Origin: an uncultured Sphingorhabdus sp.
GTDB lineage: Bacteria > Pseudomonadota > Alphaproteobacteria > Sphingomonadales > Sphingomonadaceae
NCBI GenBank assembly: GCA_937873665.1
Contig: CALMYW010000516.1
Span: 62,001 to 126,000 of the forward strand
Direction of reading: 5' to 3'
Length of the DNA: 64,000 bases
Part shown: positions 7,995-16,621 of the stretch, in pieces
Numbering within the stretch: the stretch's first letter is position 1
Layout: each line of letters opens with the position of its first letter
The notes under the pieces: model-generated
Told to the model about the DNA's origin: nothing
Seen by the model: only the letters and a program-made list of their open reading frames with translations
Databases searched by the model: none
Made by a program: the position numbers and the translations under genes

Positions 7995-9608
7995 TCAGGC
8001 CGGTGGTTCCGCCGGTTTCAGCTTGAACCCCATATAGGCATTGGCCGCCACCGCCGCGCACAGATCGCGATAGGCCCCGACACCGCCTGCATAGGGCATG
8101 AACACCCGTGGCTTTCCGGGAATATTGGCACCCAGATACCAGCTATTGGCGTAGTTATAGACGGTGTAGTTCGACACCTCGTTGACATGCTCGACCCAGA
8201 ATTCCTGCGCATGCGCGGTCGGCTCGATCTCGACCATCATATTGTCGCGCATGAACACGAACAGATCGGCGAGCCATTCGACATGCTGCTCAATCGACAC
8301 CACCATGTTCGAAAGCACCGACGGGCTGCCCGGGCCGGTGATCGTGAAGAGATTGGGAAAACCGGAAACCATCAGACCCAGATAGGTTTTCGGTCCCTCC
8401 GCCCAGCTATCGACCAGCGTGCGCCCCTCGCGGCCCTTGATGTCCATACGTGTCAACGCGCCGGTCATCGCATCAAAACCGATGGCAAAAATGATGGCAT
8501 CCACCTCATATTCCTTCTCGCTGGTGGCGACGCCCTTTTCGGTAATCGTATCCAGCGGAGTATCGTTGAGGTCGATCAGCTCGACATTGGGGCGGTTGAA
8601 ATTCTGGTAATAGCCCGTGTCGACACACAGCCGCTTGGCGCCAAAAGGATAACTTTTGGGCGTCAGCTTTTCCGCCACTTTGGGATCGCGCACGATCTCG
8701 CGGATTTTTTCGGCAGCAAATTGAGCGACGAGTGCGTTCGCGTCTGGATTGGCCGACTGGTCGGCAAACGCTCCCAATATGGCAAAGCCACCTTCGGCCC
8801 AGCGTTCCTCGTAGATCTTGCGCCGTTCATTATCCCCGGTTTCCACGGCCTTTTGTTCATTGGGCACAGAAGAGAGGAACCCGCCCAGCGTCTGCCGCTG
8901 CGCCATGCGGTTTTCGGCACGGTTGGCGAGCCAGTTTTTGCGCACCTCCGGATTGGCCGGGCCGTTATGCGCGGGCACGCTGAAATTGGGGGTGCGCTGG
9001 AACACATAAAGCTGCCGCACCTGCCCTGCAATTTCGGTGATCGACTGGATCGAGGAGGAACCGGTGCCGATAACCGCTACCCGCTTTCCACTAAGATCAA
9101 CGCCTTCATGCGGCCAGCGGCCGGTGTGGTAGGTCGGCCCGGCAAAACGCTCCTGCCCTTTAAAATTCGGCTCATTGGGAACCGATAGGCAACCCGTCGC
9201 CGAAACGCAGAAGCGCGCATGGACGCTGTCTCCATTTTCGGTATCGACACGCCACAGTTGGTTCGCGGCATCATAATGCGCCGACTTCACCCGCGCATTG
9301 AACTGGATATCGCGGCGCAGATCGAAACGGTCGGCTACATGGTTCAGATAACGCAGGATTTCAGGCTGGCTGGCATAACGCTCGGTCCAGACCCATTCTT
9401 CTTCGAGCTCCGCGCTGAAAGAGAAGCTGTACTCCTGACTCTCGATATCCACCCGCGCGCCGGGATATCGGTTCCAGTACCAGGTTCCGCCAACATCATG
9501 CCCGGCCTCGAATACCTTCGCACTCAGGCCAACCTCGCGCAGCTTGTGCAGCATATACATGCCCGCCATGCCGGCACCGATGATGATGACGTCGTAATCG
9601 TATTTCAT
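7995..9608 (-). CDS. Type I Baeyer-Villiger monooxygenase (FAD/NADPH)
   Basis: These enzymes insert oxygen next to ketones to form esters or lactones. The 537-residue protein has an FAD Rossmann motif GAGMAGM at residue 12, the Baeyer-Villiger fingerprint FAGPTYHTGRWP around residue 160-171 and an NADPH Rossmann motif GTGSSS around 186. This order and length match the cyclohexanone, cyclopentanone and phenylacetone monooxygenase group. It stands between glmS and mipZ on the same strand as a likely single gene. The substrate is unknown; cyclic ketones, steroids or terpenoids are plausible for a sphingomonad. Confidence 0.92.
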   Translation of the reverse strand: MKYDYDVIIIGAGMAGMYMLHKLREVGLSAKVFEAGHDVGGTWYWNRYPGARVDIESQEYSFSFSAELEEEWVWTERYASQPEILRYLNHVADRFDLRRDIQFNARVKSAHYDAANQLWRVDTENGDSVHARFCVSATGCLSVPNEPNFKGQERFAGPTYHTGRWPHEGVDLSGKRVAVIGTGSSSIQSITEIAGQVRQLYVFQRTPNFSVPAHNGPANPEVRKNWLANRAENRMAQRQTLGGFLSSVPNEQKAVETGDNERRKIYEERWAEGGFAILGAFADQSANPDANALVAQFAAEKIREIVRDPKVAEKLTPKSYPFGAKRLCVDTGYYQNFNRPNVELIDLNDTPLDTITEKGVATSEKEYEVDAIIFAIGFDAMTGALTRMDIKGREGRTLVDSWAEGPKTYLGLMVSGFPNLFTITGPGSPSVLSNMVVSIEQHVEWLADLFVFMRDNMMVEIEPTAHAQEFWVEHVNEVSNYTVYNYANSWYLGANIPGKPRVFMPYAGGVGAYRDLCAAVAANAYMGFKLKPAEPPA

Positions 9609-9704
9609 GTGTTTCCTCTCCCCATGATCCAGCCGCGCCGGTTACAGCGCGACAGAATCACCCGGCAGGATACACAAAAAGGGCAGATGCCAAAGGGGTA
9701 GTTG

Positions 9705-11528
9705 CTACTCCACGGTAACCGACTTCGCCAAATTTCTTGGCTGGTCGACATCGGTGCCTTTGGCGCAGGCCACATGATAGGCCAGCAATTGCACCGGCAC
9801 CGCATAAACCAAGGGCGCAATCAACGGGTGGACGTGGGGCATTTCGATGGTGGCGAGGCAGCCTTCGCCGGCTTCGGCCAGCCCTTTGGCATCGGAGATC
9901 AGCACGATCTTGCCACCGCGCGCGCGGACTTCCTGCATGTTGCTGACGGTTTTCTCGAACAGCGGCCCGCTGGGTGCGAGGACGATCACCGGCACTGCCT
10001 CATCAATCAACGCGATCGGCCCGTGCTTCATTTCGCCCGACGCATAGCCCTCGGCGTGGATATAGCTGATTTCCTTGAGTTTCAGCGCGCCTTCAAGCGC
10101 GAGGGGATAATCAGGGCCGCGACCCAGATAGAGCACATCGCGTGCAGGCGCGATCAGGTGCGCCATTGCGGCGATATCCTCGTCATGTGCCAGCGCTGCG
10201 TTCAATGCGGCGGGGGCTTCGATCAGGTGGCGGACGATTTCGCGCTCTTCCTTAGCCGATAGCTTGCCCTTCACCAGTGCGAGGTGCGCGGCGAGTGCGG
10301 CGAGCACGGCCAACTGGCAGGTGAAGGCCTTGGTGGAGGCAACACCGATTTCCGGGCCGGCATGGGTGGGGAGCAAAAGGTCCGCTTCGCGCGCCATGCT
10401 CGATGTCGGCACGTTCACGACGACCGCGATGGTCTGGCCATTTTCCTTGCAATGCTTGAGCGCGGCGAGCGTATCCGCCGTCTCGCCCGATTGCGAAATG
10501 AACAGCGCGAGGCCGCCTTCCTCGAGCACCGGATCGCGGTAACGGAACTCGCTGGCGACATCGATGTCGACCGGCACCCGGGCGAAGGTTTCGAACCAAT
10601 ATTTGGCGACCATCCCGGCGTAGAAGCTCGTCCCGCAGGCAACGATGGTGATGCGCTTTACACCGGCCAAATCGAAATCCATTTGCGGCAGTGCGACGGT
10701 CTGTTCGAGCGGACGGATATAGGAAGAGAGCGTCTGCGCAACCACAGTGGGCTGTTCGAAAATCTCTTTCTGCATATAGTGGCGGTAATTGCCCTTTTCG
10801 ATCGCCGCTGCCGACACGCCGCTGGTCGTGATTTCGCGCTGGACCGGATTGTTATTCTTGTCAAAAATCTGCGCGCCTTCGCGGTAGATGATGACCCAGT
10901 CACCTTCCTCCAGATAGGCAATCTTCTGCGTCAGCGGCGCGAGCGCCAGCGCATCCGAACCCAGATAAGTTTCGCCATCGCCATAGCCAACGACCAGCGG
11001 GCTGCCGAGCCGCGCGCCGATCAGAAAATCCGGGTTCTCGCGGAAGGCGATCGCCAGTGCAAAGGCACCGCGCAGTTGGGGTAGCACTGCCTTCACCGCC
11101 TCGGTCGGCGATTGCCCTGCCTCAATCTGTTCGCTGACAAGATGCGCGACGACTTCGGTATCAGTCTCGCTTTCGAAGGTGCGGCCACGCGCCGTCAGTG
11201 CATCGCGCAGCGGCTTGAAATTCTCGATAATGCCGTTGTGGACGAGCGCGACCTCATCCGTCGCATGAGGGTGGGCGTTGCTGGTGGTCGGCGCGCCATG
11301 CGTGGCCCAGCGGGTGTGCGCAATGCCGATATTGCCGGGGGCCGGGTTGCCGGCCAGTTCCTTGACCAGATTGTTGAGCTTCCCCTCCGCACGGCGGCGG
11401 ATCAGTTGGCCGTCAAGCACGGTGCACACACCGGCGCTGTCATAGCCGCGATACTCCATTCGCCGAAGGCCATCGACCAGACGGTCTGCGACAGAGGATT
11501 TGCCGACGATGCCAATAATGCCGCACAT
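9705..11528 (-). CDS. glmS: Glutamine-fructose-6-phosphate aminotransferase
   Basis: Makes glucosamine-6-phosphate for peptidoglycan and lipopolysaccharide. The N-terminal glutaminase domain starts MCGIIG, with the Cys nucleophile at position 2; two SIS domains follow, and the C-terminus KSVTVE is the family ending. The length of 607 residues is normal. The ATG follows directly after the last base of the vapC stop, so its ribosome-binding site (AAAGGAAAC) lies in the vapC coding end. It is probably co-transcribed with vapBC, an unusual arrangement since glmU and glmS are often neighbours. No glmS ribozyme is seen, as expected outside Firmicutes. Confidence 0.98.
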   Translation of the reverse strand: MCGIIGIVGKSSVADRLVDGLRRMEYRGYDSAGVCTVLDGQLIRRRAEGKLNNLVKELAGNPAPGNIGIAHTRWATHGAPTTSNAHPHATDEVALVHNGIIENFKPLRDALTARGRTFESETDTEVVAHLVSEQIEAGQSPTEAVKAVLPQLRGAFALAIAFRENPDFLIGARLGSPLVVGYGDGETYLGSDALALAPLTQKIAYLEEGDWVIIYREGAQIFDKNNNPVQREITTSGVSAAAIEKGNYRHYMQKEIFEQPTVVAQTLSSYIRPLEQTVALPQMDFDLAGVKRITIVACGTSFYAGMVAKYWFETFARVPVDIDVASEFRYRDPVLEEGGLALFISQSGETADTLAALKHCKENGQTIAVVVNVPTSSMAREADLLLPTHAGPEIGVASTKAFTCQLAVLAALAAHLALVKGKLSAKEEREIVRHLIEAPAALNAALAHDEDIAAMAHLIAPARDVLYLGRGPDYPLALEGALKLKEISYIHAEGYASGEMKHGPIALIDEAVPVIVLAPSGPLFEKTVSNMQEVRARGGKIVLISDAKGLAEAGEGCLATIEMPHVHPLIAPLVYAVPVQLLAYHVACAKGTDVDQPRNLAKSVTVE

Positions 11529-11912
11529 TTATTTTGTTTCCTTTGGAGCTTTGTATGGAACGCGGATGCCCGGCATTTCAGCAGGGAAGTCCTTTGTATT
11601 TCTTGTTACCAATATCCGGCCTGAAACCTGCGCCGAAGCCAGGATGATTGCATCTGGTGATTTCAGCGATTTGCGCTGATGCCGAAGTGCTGCAGCGCGA
11701 CGACCGATTTCTTCATCGATTTCGCACATCGCAAACAGACGAAGGAATTCCTCCGTTTCCTTTGTCGCTTCATCGGGAACGCCGGACATAACCTCTATCC
11801 ATGTCATCCGGCTGATCCATGCACGGGTTACGCTGCGCACTTCAGCCCATGCTGCCGGTCTGTTATGCAGCATATCGATAACGATGTTCGTATCGAAGAA
11901 TCGCTCGCTCAC
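11529..11912 (-). CDS. vapC: VapC-type PIN-domain toxin
   Basis: PIN-domain RNase toxin of a type II toxin-antitoxin pair. The acidic active-site residues are visible: Asp in FFDTNI at the N-terminus, Glu in WIEVM, Asp in SPDAIILA and a late Asp in TRNTKDF. The start is a GTG at 11912 overlapping the vapB stop as GTGA; this gives 127 residues, the usual size. The longer reading would extend into the antitoxin. The stop abuts the glmS ATG. All catalytic acids are present, so the toxin looks functional. Targets (tRNA, rRNA or mRNA) cannot be inferred. Confidence 0.88.
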   Translation of the reverse strand: MSERFFDTNIVIDMLHNRPAAWAEVRSVTRAWISRMTWIEVMSGVPDEATKETEEFLRLFAMCEIDEEIGRRAAALRHQRKSLKSPDAIILASAQVSGRILVTRNTKDFPAEMPGIRVPYKAPKETK

Positions 11913-12181
11913 GCGGCTTTTGATTTCTTTTTGGGCGGCGTCAGGTCGCTCACATCCGGCCATTCGCCGCGAAGTTTGCGTTCATATTCAAGACCATCCA
12001 CGGTAGATCCATGTCGCTCCCATAGGCCGAAATATTTTTCAAACCCTTCCTTGCCACTTGCCTCCAAATAGTTGGATACGGCTTCACGCAAAACAGCCGC
12101 GCGTGACTTGCCTTCGCGCTTGGCGATTTCATCCAGCTTGCGAACATCGTCTGCCGGAACATCTACAAGGAATCTACCCAT
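11909..12181 (-). CDS. vapB: Ribbon-helix-helix antitoxin
   Basis: A 90-residue antitoxin. The N-terminal half is a ribbon-helix-helix DNA-binding domain (strand GRFLVDVP, then helices with KLDEIAKREGKSRAAVLREAV); the C-terminal half, ending in lysine-rich residues, should wrap the toxin. The gene precedes vapC with a GTGA overlap. Directly upstream lie repeated TGATATCA palindromes, a good match for an autoregulatory operator bound by the antitoxin or toxin-antitoxin complex. The pair sits between a serine hydrolase gene and glmS. Confidence 0.85.
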   Translation of the reverse strand: MGRFLVDVPADDVRKLDEIAKREGKSRAAVLREAVSNYLEASGKEGFEKYFGLWERHGSTVDGLEYERKLRGEWPDVSDLTPPKKKSKAA

Positions 12182-12213
12182 AATGATATATTGATATCAT
12201 ATCATGATATCAT
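12182..12213. promoter_or_regulatory. vapBC operator palindromes
   Basis: Two perfect TGATATCA palindromes (12192-12199 and 12205-12212) spaced 13 bases apart, plus a related half-site TGATATAT at 12184, lie immediately upstream of the vapB ATG and overlap the end of the preceding hydrolase gene by a few bases. Tandem short palindromes at this position are typical of ribbon-helix-helix antitoxin operators. The region is strongly AT-rich against its surroundings. Confidence 0.7.
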
Positions 12214-13364
12214 GTCAAGATCAGCTTGCGTAATTTGGAAAATGGCAGGGCAGGGCCGGGATCGGCGTTGAACAGAATTGCAACCGTCCGTCGTGCTTTC
12301 AGCTCGGTGAGCAGCATCGCGGAAAAGCCGCTGATAAAGCCATAATGCATGATATTTGGGTGGGCATCCGACGCAGGCGAAACCAACAAACCGCAGCCAT
12401 ATTGCACATCGCCATAATGCGCATCCTCAGGAGAGAAGCGGTTTGCGCCTGACAAACGCCCATCCCGCAACCGTCCAGGCGCAAGCATGATCTGCAGATG
12501 CGCCGGATCGAGCAGCCTTCCATTGAGAAGCGCATGATGCCAGCGGCAAAGGTCGCTCGCCGTGCCGCGCAGTGCGCCGGCGCCACCCGCCTCTTCAACC
12601 TTCATAAACGCGGCGGGGACGAAGGCTGGCGGCTGGTTTTCAGCATGCGAATAACCGACAACGCGGCGCGCCACATCGTCATCAGCATAGTCCATCGCGA
12701 TCTTTTTCAGGCGCAATGGTGAGAATATGAGCTCTCTGAAGGCGCGTGGCAAAGCTTTACCCGAAACCTGCTCAATCAAGGCTCCTGCCATGATATAATT
12801 GGCGTTGCTGTAAAACCAGGCCGTGCCGGGGAGAAAATCAACTGGATTGGACTGAGCTGCAATTTCCTTCGCCAAATCGATCTGGGTCCGATTTTTTGTT
12901 TCACTCTCTATCTCGGCAACTTCGCTCTCATCGCTATGGAGCCCCGCCGTCTGATGAATAAGTTCGATGACGCGAATCTCGGGTAGTACTGCCGTAAATG
13001 GAAGATATCGACTGATAGGGGCATTGAGCTCCAGCTTTCCCATTTGCGCCAGCTTGAGAATGGCCGCAGCTGTAAACTGCTTTGACAATGACGCGATGCG
13101 AAAGACGCTGGTTGAACTCACGGCTTCACCGGTCGCCAAATTGGCCTTGCCGCCGGATTGGTGATAGACGAATTGTCCTTGCTCCATGACCGCAAGCTGA
13201 AATCCAGGCGCAACCTGATTAGCCATCGCCTCCGCAAGCGTCTCAGCGATAGGCTTTGCGAAACGGCTATCGCCAACTACACGGCCTAGAGCAGCGCTCT
13301 CAAAGCACAGTAGCGCTGCCGAACCTCCCGCTTGGGCTAGAATATGGCGACGACTGATACTCAA
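12210..13364 (-). CDS. Serine hydrolase, class C beta-lactamase-like, exported
   Basis: A penicillin-binding-protein-like or esterase-type hydrolase. The N-terminus SRRHILAQAGGSAALL is a plausible Tat signal. The catalytic S-x-x-K motif appears as SLSK around residue 93, and the YSN motif as YSNANY around residue 193; a final KTG-like box is not clear. The start is a TTG immediately after the glmU TAA, with a purine-rich GGAAGG about eight bases upstream. It has no intergenic space to glmU and overlaps the vapB operator at its 3' end, so it is probably transcribed from the glmU promoter. The substrate is unknown; no specific resistance role is implied. Confidence 0.82.
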   Translation of the reverse strand: MSISRRHILAQAGGSAALLCFESAALGRVVGDSRFAKPIAETLAEAMANQVAPGFQLAVMEQGQFVYHQSGGKANLATGEAVSSTSVFRIASLSKQFTAAAILKLAQMGKLELNAPISRYLPFTAVLPEIRVIELIHQTAGLHSDESEVAEIESETKNRTQIDLAKEIAAQSNPVDFLPGTAWFYSNANYIMAGALIEQVSGKALPRAFRELIFSPLRLKKIAMDYADDDVARRVVGYSHAENQPPAFVPAAFMKVEEAGGAGALRGTASDLCRWHHALLNGRLLDPAHLQIMLAPGRLRDGRLSGANRFSPEDAHYGDVQYGCGLLVSPASDAHPNIMHYGFISGFSAMLLTELKARRTVAILFNADPGPALPFSKLRKLILT

Positions 13365-14708
13365 TTATTTCCCTTCCTTCTTCTTCCGCATGGCATCGTG
13401 GAAACGATCGGCCCAGCCGGGTTTCACCAGTTGCTCTGCCCGCACCATGCGGAGTTCGCCGTCGGCTACGTCACGCGACACCGCGCTACCTGCGGCGACA
13501 ATCGCGTCGCGACCGATCTTCACGGGCGCGATCAGGGCGCTGTTTGAACCGATAAAAGCCCCCTCGCCAATCACCGTCTGATATTTGAAATAGCCGTCAT
13601 AATTGCAGGTGATCGTGCCCGCGCCGATATTCGCCTTCGCGCCAATTTCGGCGTCGCCCAGATAGGTCAGGTGGTTGGCCTTCGCCCCCTTGCCCAGATG
13701 CGCCTTCTTGGTTTCGACGAAATTGCCGATCTTCGCTTTTTCCTCCAGCACCGTGCCGGGGCGGAGGCGGGCGAAGGGGCCGACTTCGCAGCCTTTGCCG
13801 ATTACCGCACCCTCGATGTGGCTGTTAGCCCGGATCTTCACATTGTCGGCAATCGAAACTCCGGGGCCGAAAAACACATTGGGCTCGATCACGACATCAC
13901 GGCCAAGCTGCGTGTCATAGGAAAACCAGACCGTCTCCGGCGCAATCAGGCTGGCGCCATCGGCCATCGCCTGCACTCGGCGGCGCTTCTGCCATTCGGC
14001 CTCCATCGCCGCCAATTCGCCCCGACTGTTGATCCCGGTCACGTCATAAGGTTCGGTCCTGACGACATGGCAATGCCGCCCGTCCTGCACCGCGATATTG
14101 ACGATATCGACCAGATAATATTCGCCCGCCGCATTGTCGTTCGTCACACGTGCGAGCAGCGCGAACAGGTCCTTTGACCGCACCGCCATCAGGCCCGAAT
14201 TGCACAGCTTGGTCTGCCGCTGTTTTTCGGTCGCGTCCTTATGCTCGACCATCCATTCGATGCGGTCGCCGGTCGCGACGATACGGCCATATTGCAGTGT
14301 ATCTGCGGGCTCAAAACCAAGCACTACCACCTCCGGATTGTCATCGCTGTGCAGCCGATCAATCATCGCCTGCATCGTCGATGTCGGTACAAAAGGCACG
14401 TCGCCATAGAGGACCAGTACATCGCCATCGAAATCCTTGAGCGCGCTTTCCGCCTGCTGCACCGCATGGCCGGTGCCCAGTTGCGGTTCCTGCACCACCG
14501 TTTCCGCGCTGTCGCCCAGCGCATCGCGAAGCTGATCCGCCTTGTCGCCCACGACGACCACCTTCTTCGCTGGCTCCAGCGCGTCGACACTCGCCATCAG
14601 ATGCATCAGCATCGGGCGGCCCGCTATCGGGTGCAGCACCTTGTGCAGGTCGGATTTCATGCGGGTTCCCTTACCCGCGGCGAGGATGATTGCTGCTATG
14701 TTGCTCAT
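13365..14708 (-). CDS. glmU: Bifunctional UDP-N-acetylglucosamine pyrophosphorylase / acetyltransferase
   Basis: Acetylates glucosamine-1-phosphate and uridylylates it to UDP-GlcNAc. The N-terminal domain begins with LAAGKGTRMKSDLHK, the nucleotide-binding signature; the C-terminal half shows hexapeptide repeats of the left-handed beta-helix (for example IGKGCEVGPFARLRPG and YLGDAEIGAKANIGAG). The ATG at 14708 gives 447 residues, near the family norm; the upstream reading passes through a repeat region and is unlikely. A divergent gph gene lies across a 150-base spacer. The serine hydrolase follows without a gap. Confidence 0.97.
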   Translation of the reverse strand: MSNIAAIILAAGKGTRMKSDLHKVLHPIAGRPMLMHLMASVDALEPAKKVVVVGDKADQLRDALGDSAETVVQEPQLGTGHAVQQAESALKDFDGDVLVLYGDVPFVPTSTMQAMIDRLHSDDNPEVVVLGFEPADTLQYGRIVATGDRIEWMVEHKDATEKQRQTKLCNSGLMAVRSKDLFALLARVTNDNAAGEYYLVDIVNIAVQDGRHCHVVRTEPYDVTGINSRGELAAMEAEWQKRRRVQAMADGASLIAPETVWFSYDTQLGRDVVIEPNVFFGPGVSIADNVKIRANSHIEGAVIGKGCEVGPFARLRPGTVLEEKAKIGNFVETKKAHLGKGAKANHLTYLGDAEIGAKANIGAGTITCNYDGYFKYQTVIGEGAFIGSNSALIAPVKIGRDAIVAAGSAVSRDVADGELRMVRAEQLVKPGWADRFHDAMRKKKEGK

Positions 14709-14780
14709 GCGCCAAGGCTTTAGAAGCAAATGGTTGCAGTTTCCAGAATTTGCGGACACATCTGCAACTTCGATTTACAC

Positions 14781-14853
14781 CGAAGCCCTGAGCCAGTCGA
14801 AGGGCGCCTCGCCGGACGGAAATGCGTCCATCGACAAGCTCAGGACTACGGTT
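14781..14853. repeat. Paired inverted GCCCTGAGC/TCGAAGGGC repeat
   Basis: A degenerate copy of a repeat family (forward copy 14781-14810, inverted partner about 14829-14853) lies in the glmU-gph spacer and ends only six bases before the gph start. Related copies are at 24529, 24882 and 29699. Such pairs make long hairpins in RNA. Their translation explains spurious N-terminal extensions containing SPEPVEG. Confidence 0.75.
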
Positions 14854-14858
14854 ACACA

Positions 14859-15533
14859 ATGACCCGCAATTTCCCCTTCGACATTGTCGGCTTTGATCTC
14901 GATGGCACGTTGCTTGATACCAGCATCGAGCTTGCCGCCTCGCTCAACCATGCGCTGCAAAGCATCGGACGACCACCGATTGCCACCGACGGCGTCAAGG
15001 CGCTGGTCGGCATGGGCACGCGGCACATGCTGACGCTGGGGTTGCAACAATCGGGCGAAGCCAACGAGGAAACCATCCGCGCGCTCCACCCCGTGTTGAT
15101 CGACCATTATCGCGCCAATCTGGGCAGCAATTGCCCGCCCTTTCCGGGCCTGGTCGAGGCAATCGACCAACTCGAGGCGATGGACGTCAAACTGGCGGTG
15201 GTGACCAACAAGTTTGAAAGCCTCGCGGTCGAATTGCTCGGCAATGTCGGTCTGGCGGATCGCTTTGTTACCATCATTGGCGGCGACACAATGGGGAAAG
15301 GCAATGGCAAGCCGAAGCCCGACCCGATCCACGAAATGATCGCACGCTGCGGCGGGGGCAGTGCCGCCTATATCGGCGATTCCATCCACGATGTGCACGC
15401 GTCACGCGCGGCAGGCATTCCCAGCATCGCAGTTGCCTTCGGCTTCCTCAGCCAGCCTGCAGAGGAATTGGGGGCTGACGCGGTGATCAATCATTATGAC
15501 GAACTGGTCGATACGCTTCAGGCGCTTGCCTGA
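14859..15533 (+). CDS. gph: HAD phosphatase, phosphoglycolate phosphatase-like
   Basis: A HAD-superfamily hydrolase expected to remove phosphate from 2-phosphoglycolate. Motif I is DLDGTLLDT (nucleophile Asp 14), motif II a Thr in VVTNK, motif III Lys in GKPKPDP, and motif IV GDSIHD. The start at 14859 follows the repeat; the longer reading is an artefact of it. Length is 224 residues. It is divergent from glmU and convergent with the nucleotidyltransferase gene, their 3' ends overlapping by 16 bases. Other small-molecule phosphatase activities are possible. Confidence 0.88.
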   Translation: MTRNFPFDIVGFDLDGTLLDTSIELAASLNHALQSIGRPPIATDGVKALVGMGTRHMLTLGLQQSGEANEETIRALHPVLIDHYRANLGSNCPPFPGLVEAIDQLEAMDVKLAVVTNKFESLAVELLGNVGLADRFVTIIGGDTMGKGNGKPKPDPIHEMIARCGGGSAAYIGDSIHDVHASRAAGIPSIAVAFGFLSQPAEELGADAVINHYDELVDTLQALA

Positions 15534-16621
15534 CCTTTTCGCCATTTCGTCCACAAATGCCGCGCCAGCATTAACGGCGGCATGCGCAGCCAATGCGAGC
15601 GGATGTAGAAAATCAGCCGGATGAATTTGCGGGTCGGGCGGCCCCAGCCGTCGCGGGCGGTCAATCGCGCGACATACCATTTATCCTGCCGGTGCCAGCC
15701 CTGCCATTCCGTCGGAATTTCGGTACCATAAAGCCGGTGAGCCAGCCGGACGGCGCGTTCGACTGGCTCGGAGAGCTGGTGGCGCGCCGCACGCTCGCGC
15801 AGTTGCGCCCAGAATTCTGAGCTGGAAAATTCGCTCATAAGGCAATGGATGTCCCAGAGGTTCCTGAGGCCACCATCCAATTCGCCATCGGCAAAGAGAT
15901 GCGCTGCGCTGTGACAGACCATGTCTGCAGGGGAGAGGGTGCAGGGCCCCTCCCCTTCAGGGGAGGGGTTGGGGTGGGGTGTGTCAGCGTCGCTCAAGGG
16001 CTGAAAGACCCCACCCCTAACTCCTCCCCTGCAGGGGAGGGGAATTGCTTCTACCAACATCCCGTCAGCATCCGGCCTCCGCCCCGCCGTCAACGGCAAC
16101 ACCGTGTGGTGCACATCGATCATACGGTCGCGTTCCCTGTGGATCAGCGGCGGCAGTTCGTGCATGTGATCGCGGTAATAGGCATCGTCATAAGGGTCGG
16201 GCTTCACCCATTCCCAACCGGCGGCGAGCAGCGCGACCTCAACCTCCGGCAAATCGTCACGCGCCACCAAAATATCGAGGTCGCCAATCGACCGGCCTTC
16301 GCCCGCCCACAAACCCGCCGCGACATAGGCGGTGCCTTTCAGCAGTACGACCTTGCCATCATAGCCTGCCAAGGCACGTCGCGCGCAATCGGCCTCCCAC
16401 AACGCCGAACGCCTTTGATAGGCGGCGTTGATCCGCGCTTCGGCGATGATTTCTGCGATCTTAGACGGCACCGATTCAGATTTGAGTCGCTCTGCCAGCG
16501 TTCCGATCAACTGTTCGGCGCGCGCCATTGAGAGCAATTCGGTCCAGCCTTGCGCGTCCAGATTGCGTGTGGACGCGGGGTCGCGCAGCGCTTCGACCAG
16601 CAGCATCGCGTCGCGGCTCAT
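15518..16621 (-). CDS. Nucleotidyltransferase family protein (PF14907-like) carrying an inserted palindrome
   Basis: The N-terminal two-thirds resembles the uncharacterised nucleotidyltransferase family: LLKGTAYVAAGLW followed by R-x-x-GDLDILV (residues about 93-119) is the signature, and a later His-rich IDVHH supports it. Residues about 193-228 are encoded by a 96-bp nested palindrome (15947-16042) that keeps the frame and adds a Pro/Gly-rich loop. The C-terminus is basic and aromatic. The ATG overlaps the upstream kinase stop as ATGA. Relatives beside HprK-like kinases occur in some lasso-peptide clusters, hinting at peptide tailoring here. Whether the insert harms activity is unknown. Confidence 0.8.
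   Translation of the reverse strand: MSRDAMLLVEALRDPASTRNLDAQGWTELLSMARAEQLIGTLAERLKSESVPSKIAEIIAEARINAAYQRRSALWEADCARRALAGYDGKVVLLKGTAYVAAGLWAGEGRSIGDLDILVARDDLPEVEVALLAAGWEWVKPDPYDDAYYRDHMHELPPLIHRERDRMIDVHHTVLPLTAGRRPDADGMLVEAIPLPCRGGVRGGVFQPLSDADTPHPNPSPEGEGPCTLSPADMVCHSAAHLFADGELDGGLRNLWDIHCLMSEFSSSEFWAQLRERAARHQLSEPVERAVRLAHRLYGTEIPTEWQGWHRQDKWYVARLTARDGWGRPTRKFIRLIFYIRSHWLRMPPLMLARHLWTKWRKGQASA
15947..16042. repeat. Nested palindromic element inside a coding region, 96 bp
   Basis: Outer arms 15947-15980 and 16008-16042 are near-perfect reverse complements, each carrying a smaller CCCCTCCCC-type hairpin. It has the same layout as the intergenic copy at 4891-4988. Its length of 96 bases is 32 codons, so the gene stays open; the minus-strand reading adds segments such as PHPNPSPEGEG. 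Confidence 0.9.

Noticed and set aside
7185..9188. Long plus-strand open frame of 667 codons across mipZ and the monooxygenase gene
   Set aside because: It is antisense to two well-supported genes, has no domain and spans the boundary between them; it arises from high GC composition.
9609..9704. Terminator after glmS
   Set aside because: On the minus strand GGCA-TC-TGCC is followed by CTTTTT, but the two-base loop is too small for a credible hairpin.
14730..14858. N-terminal extension of gph containing SPEPVEG
   Set aside because: This is translation of an interspersed repeat; the ATG at 14859 gives the normal HAD start.
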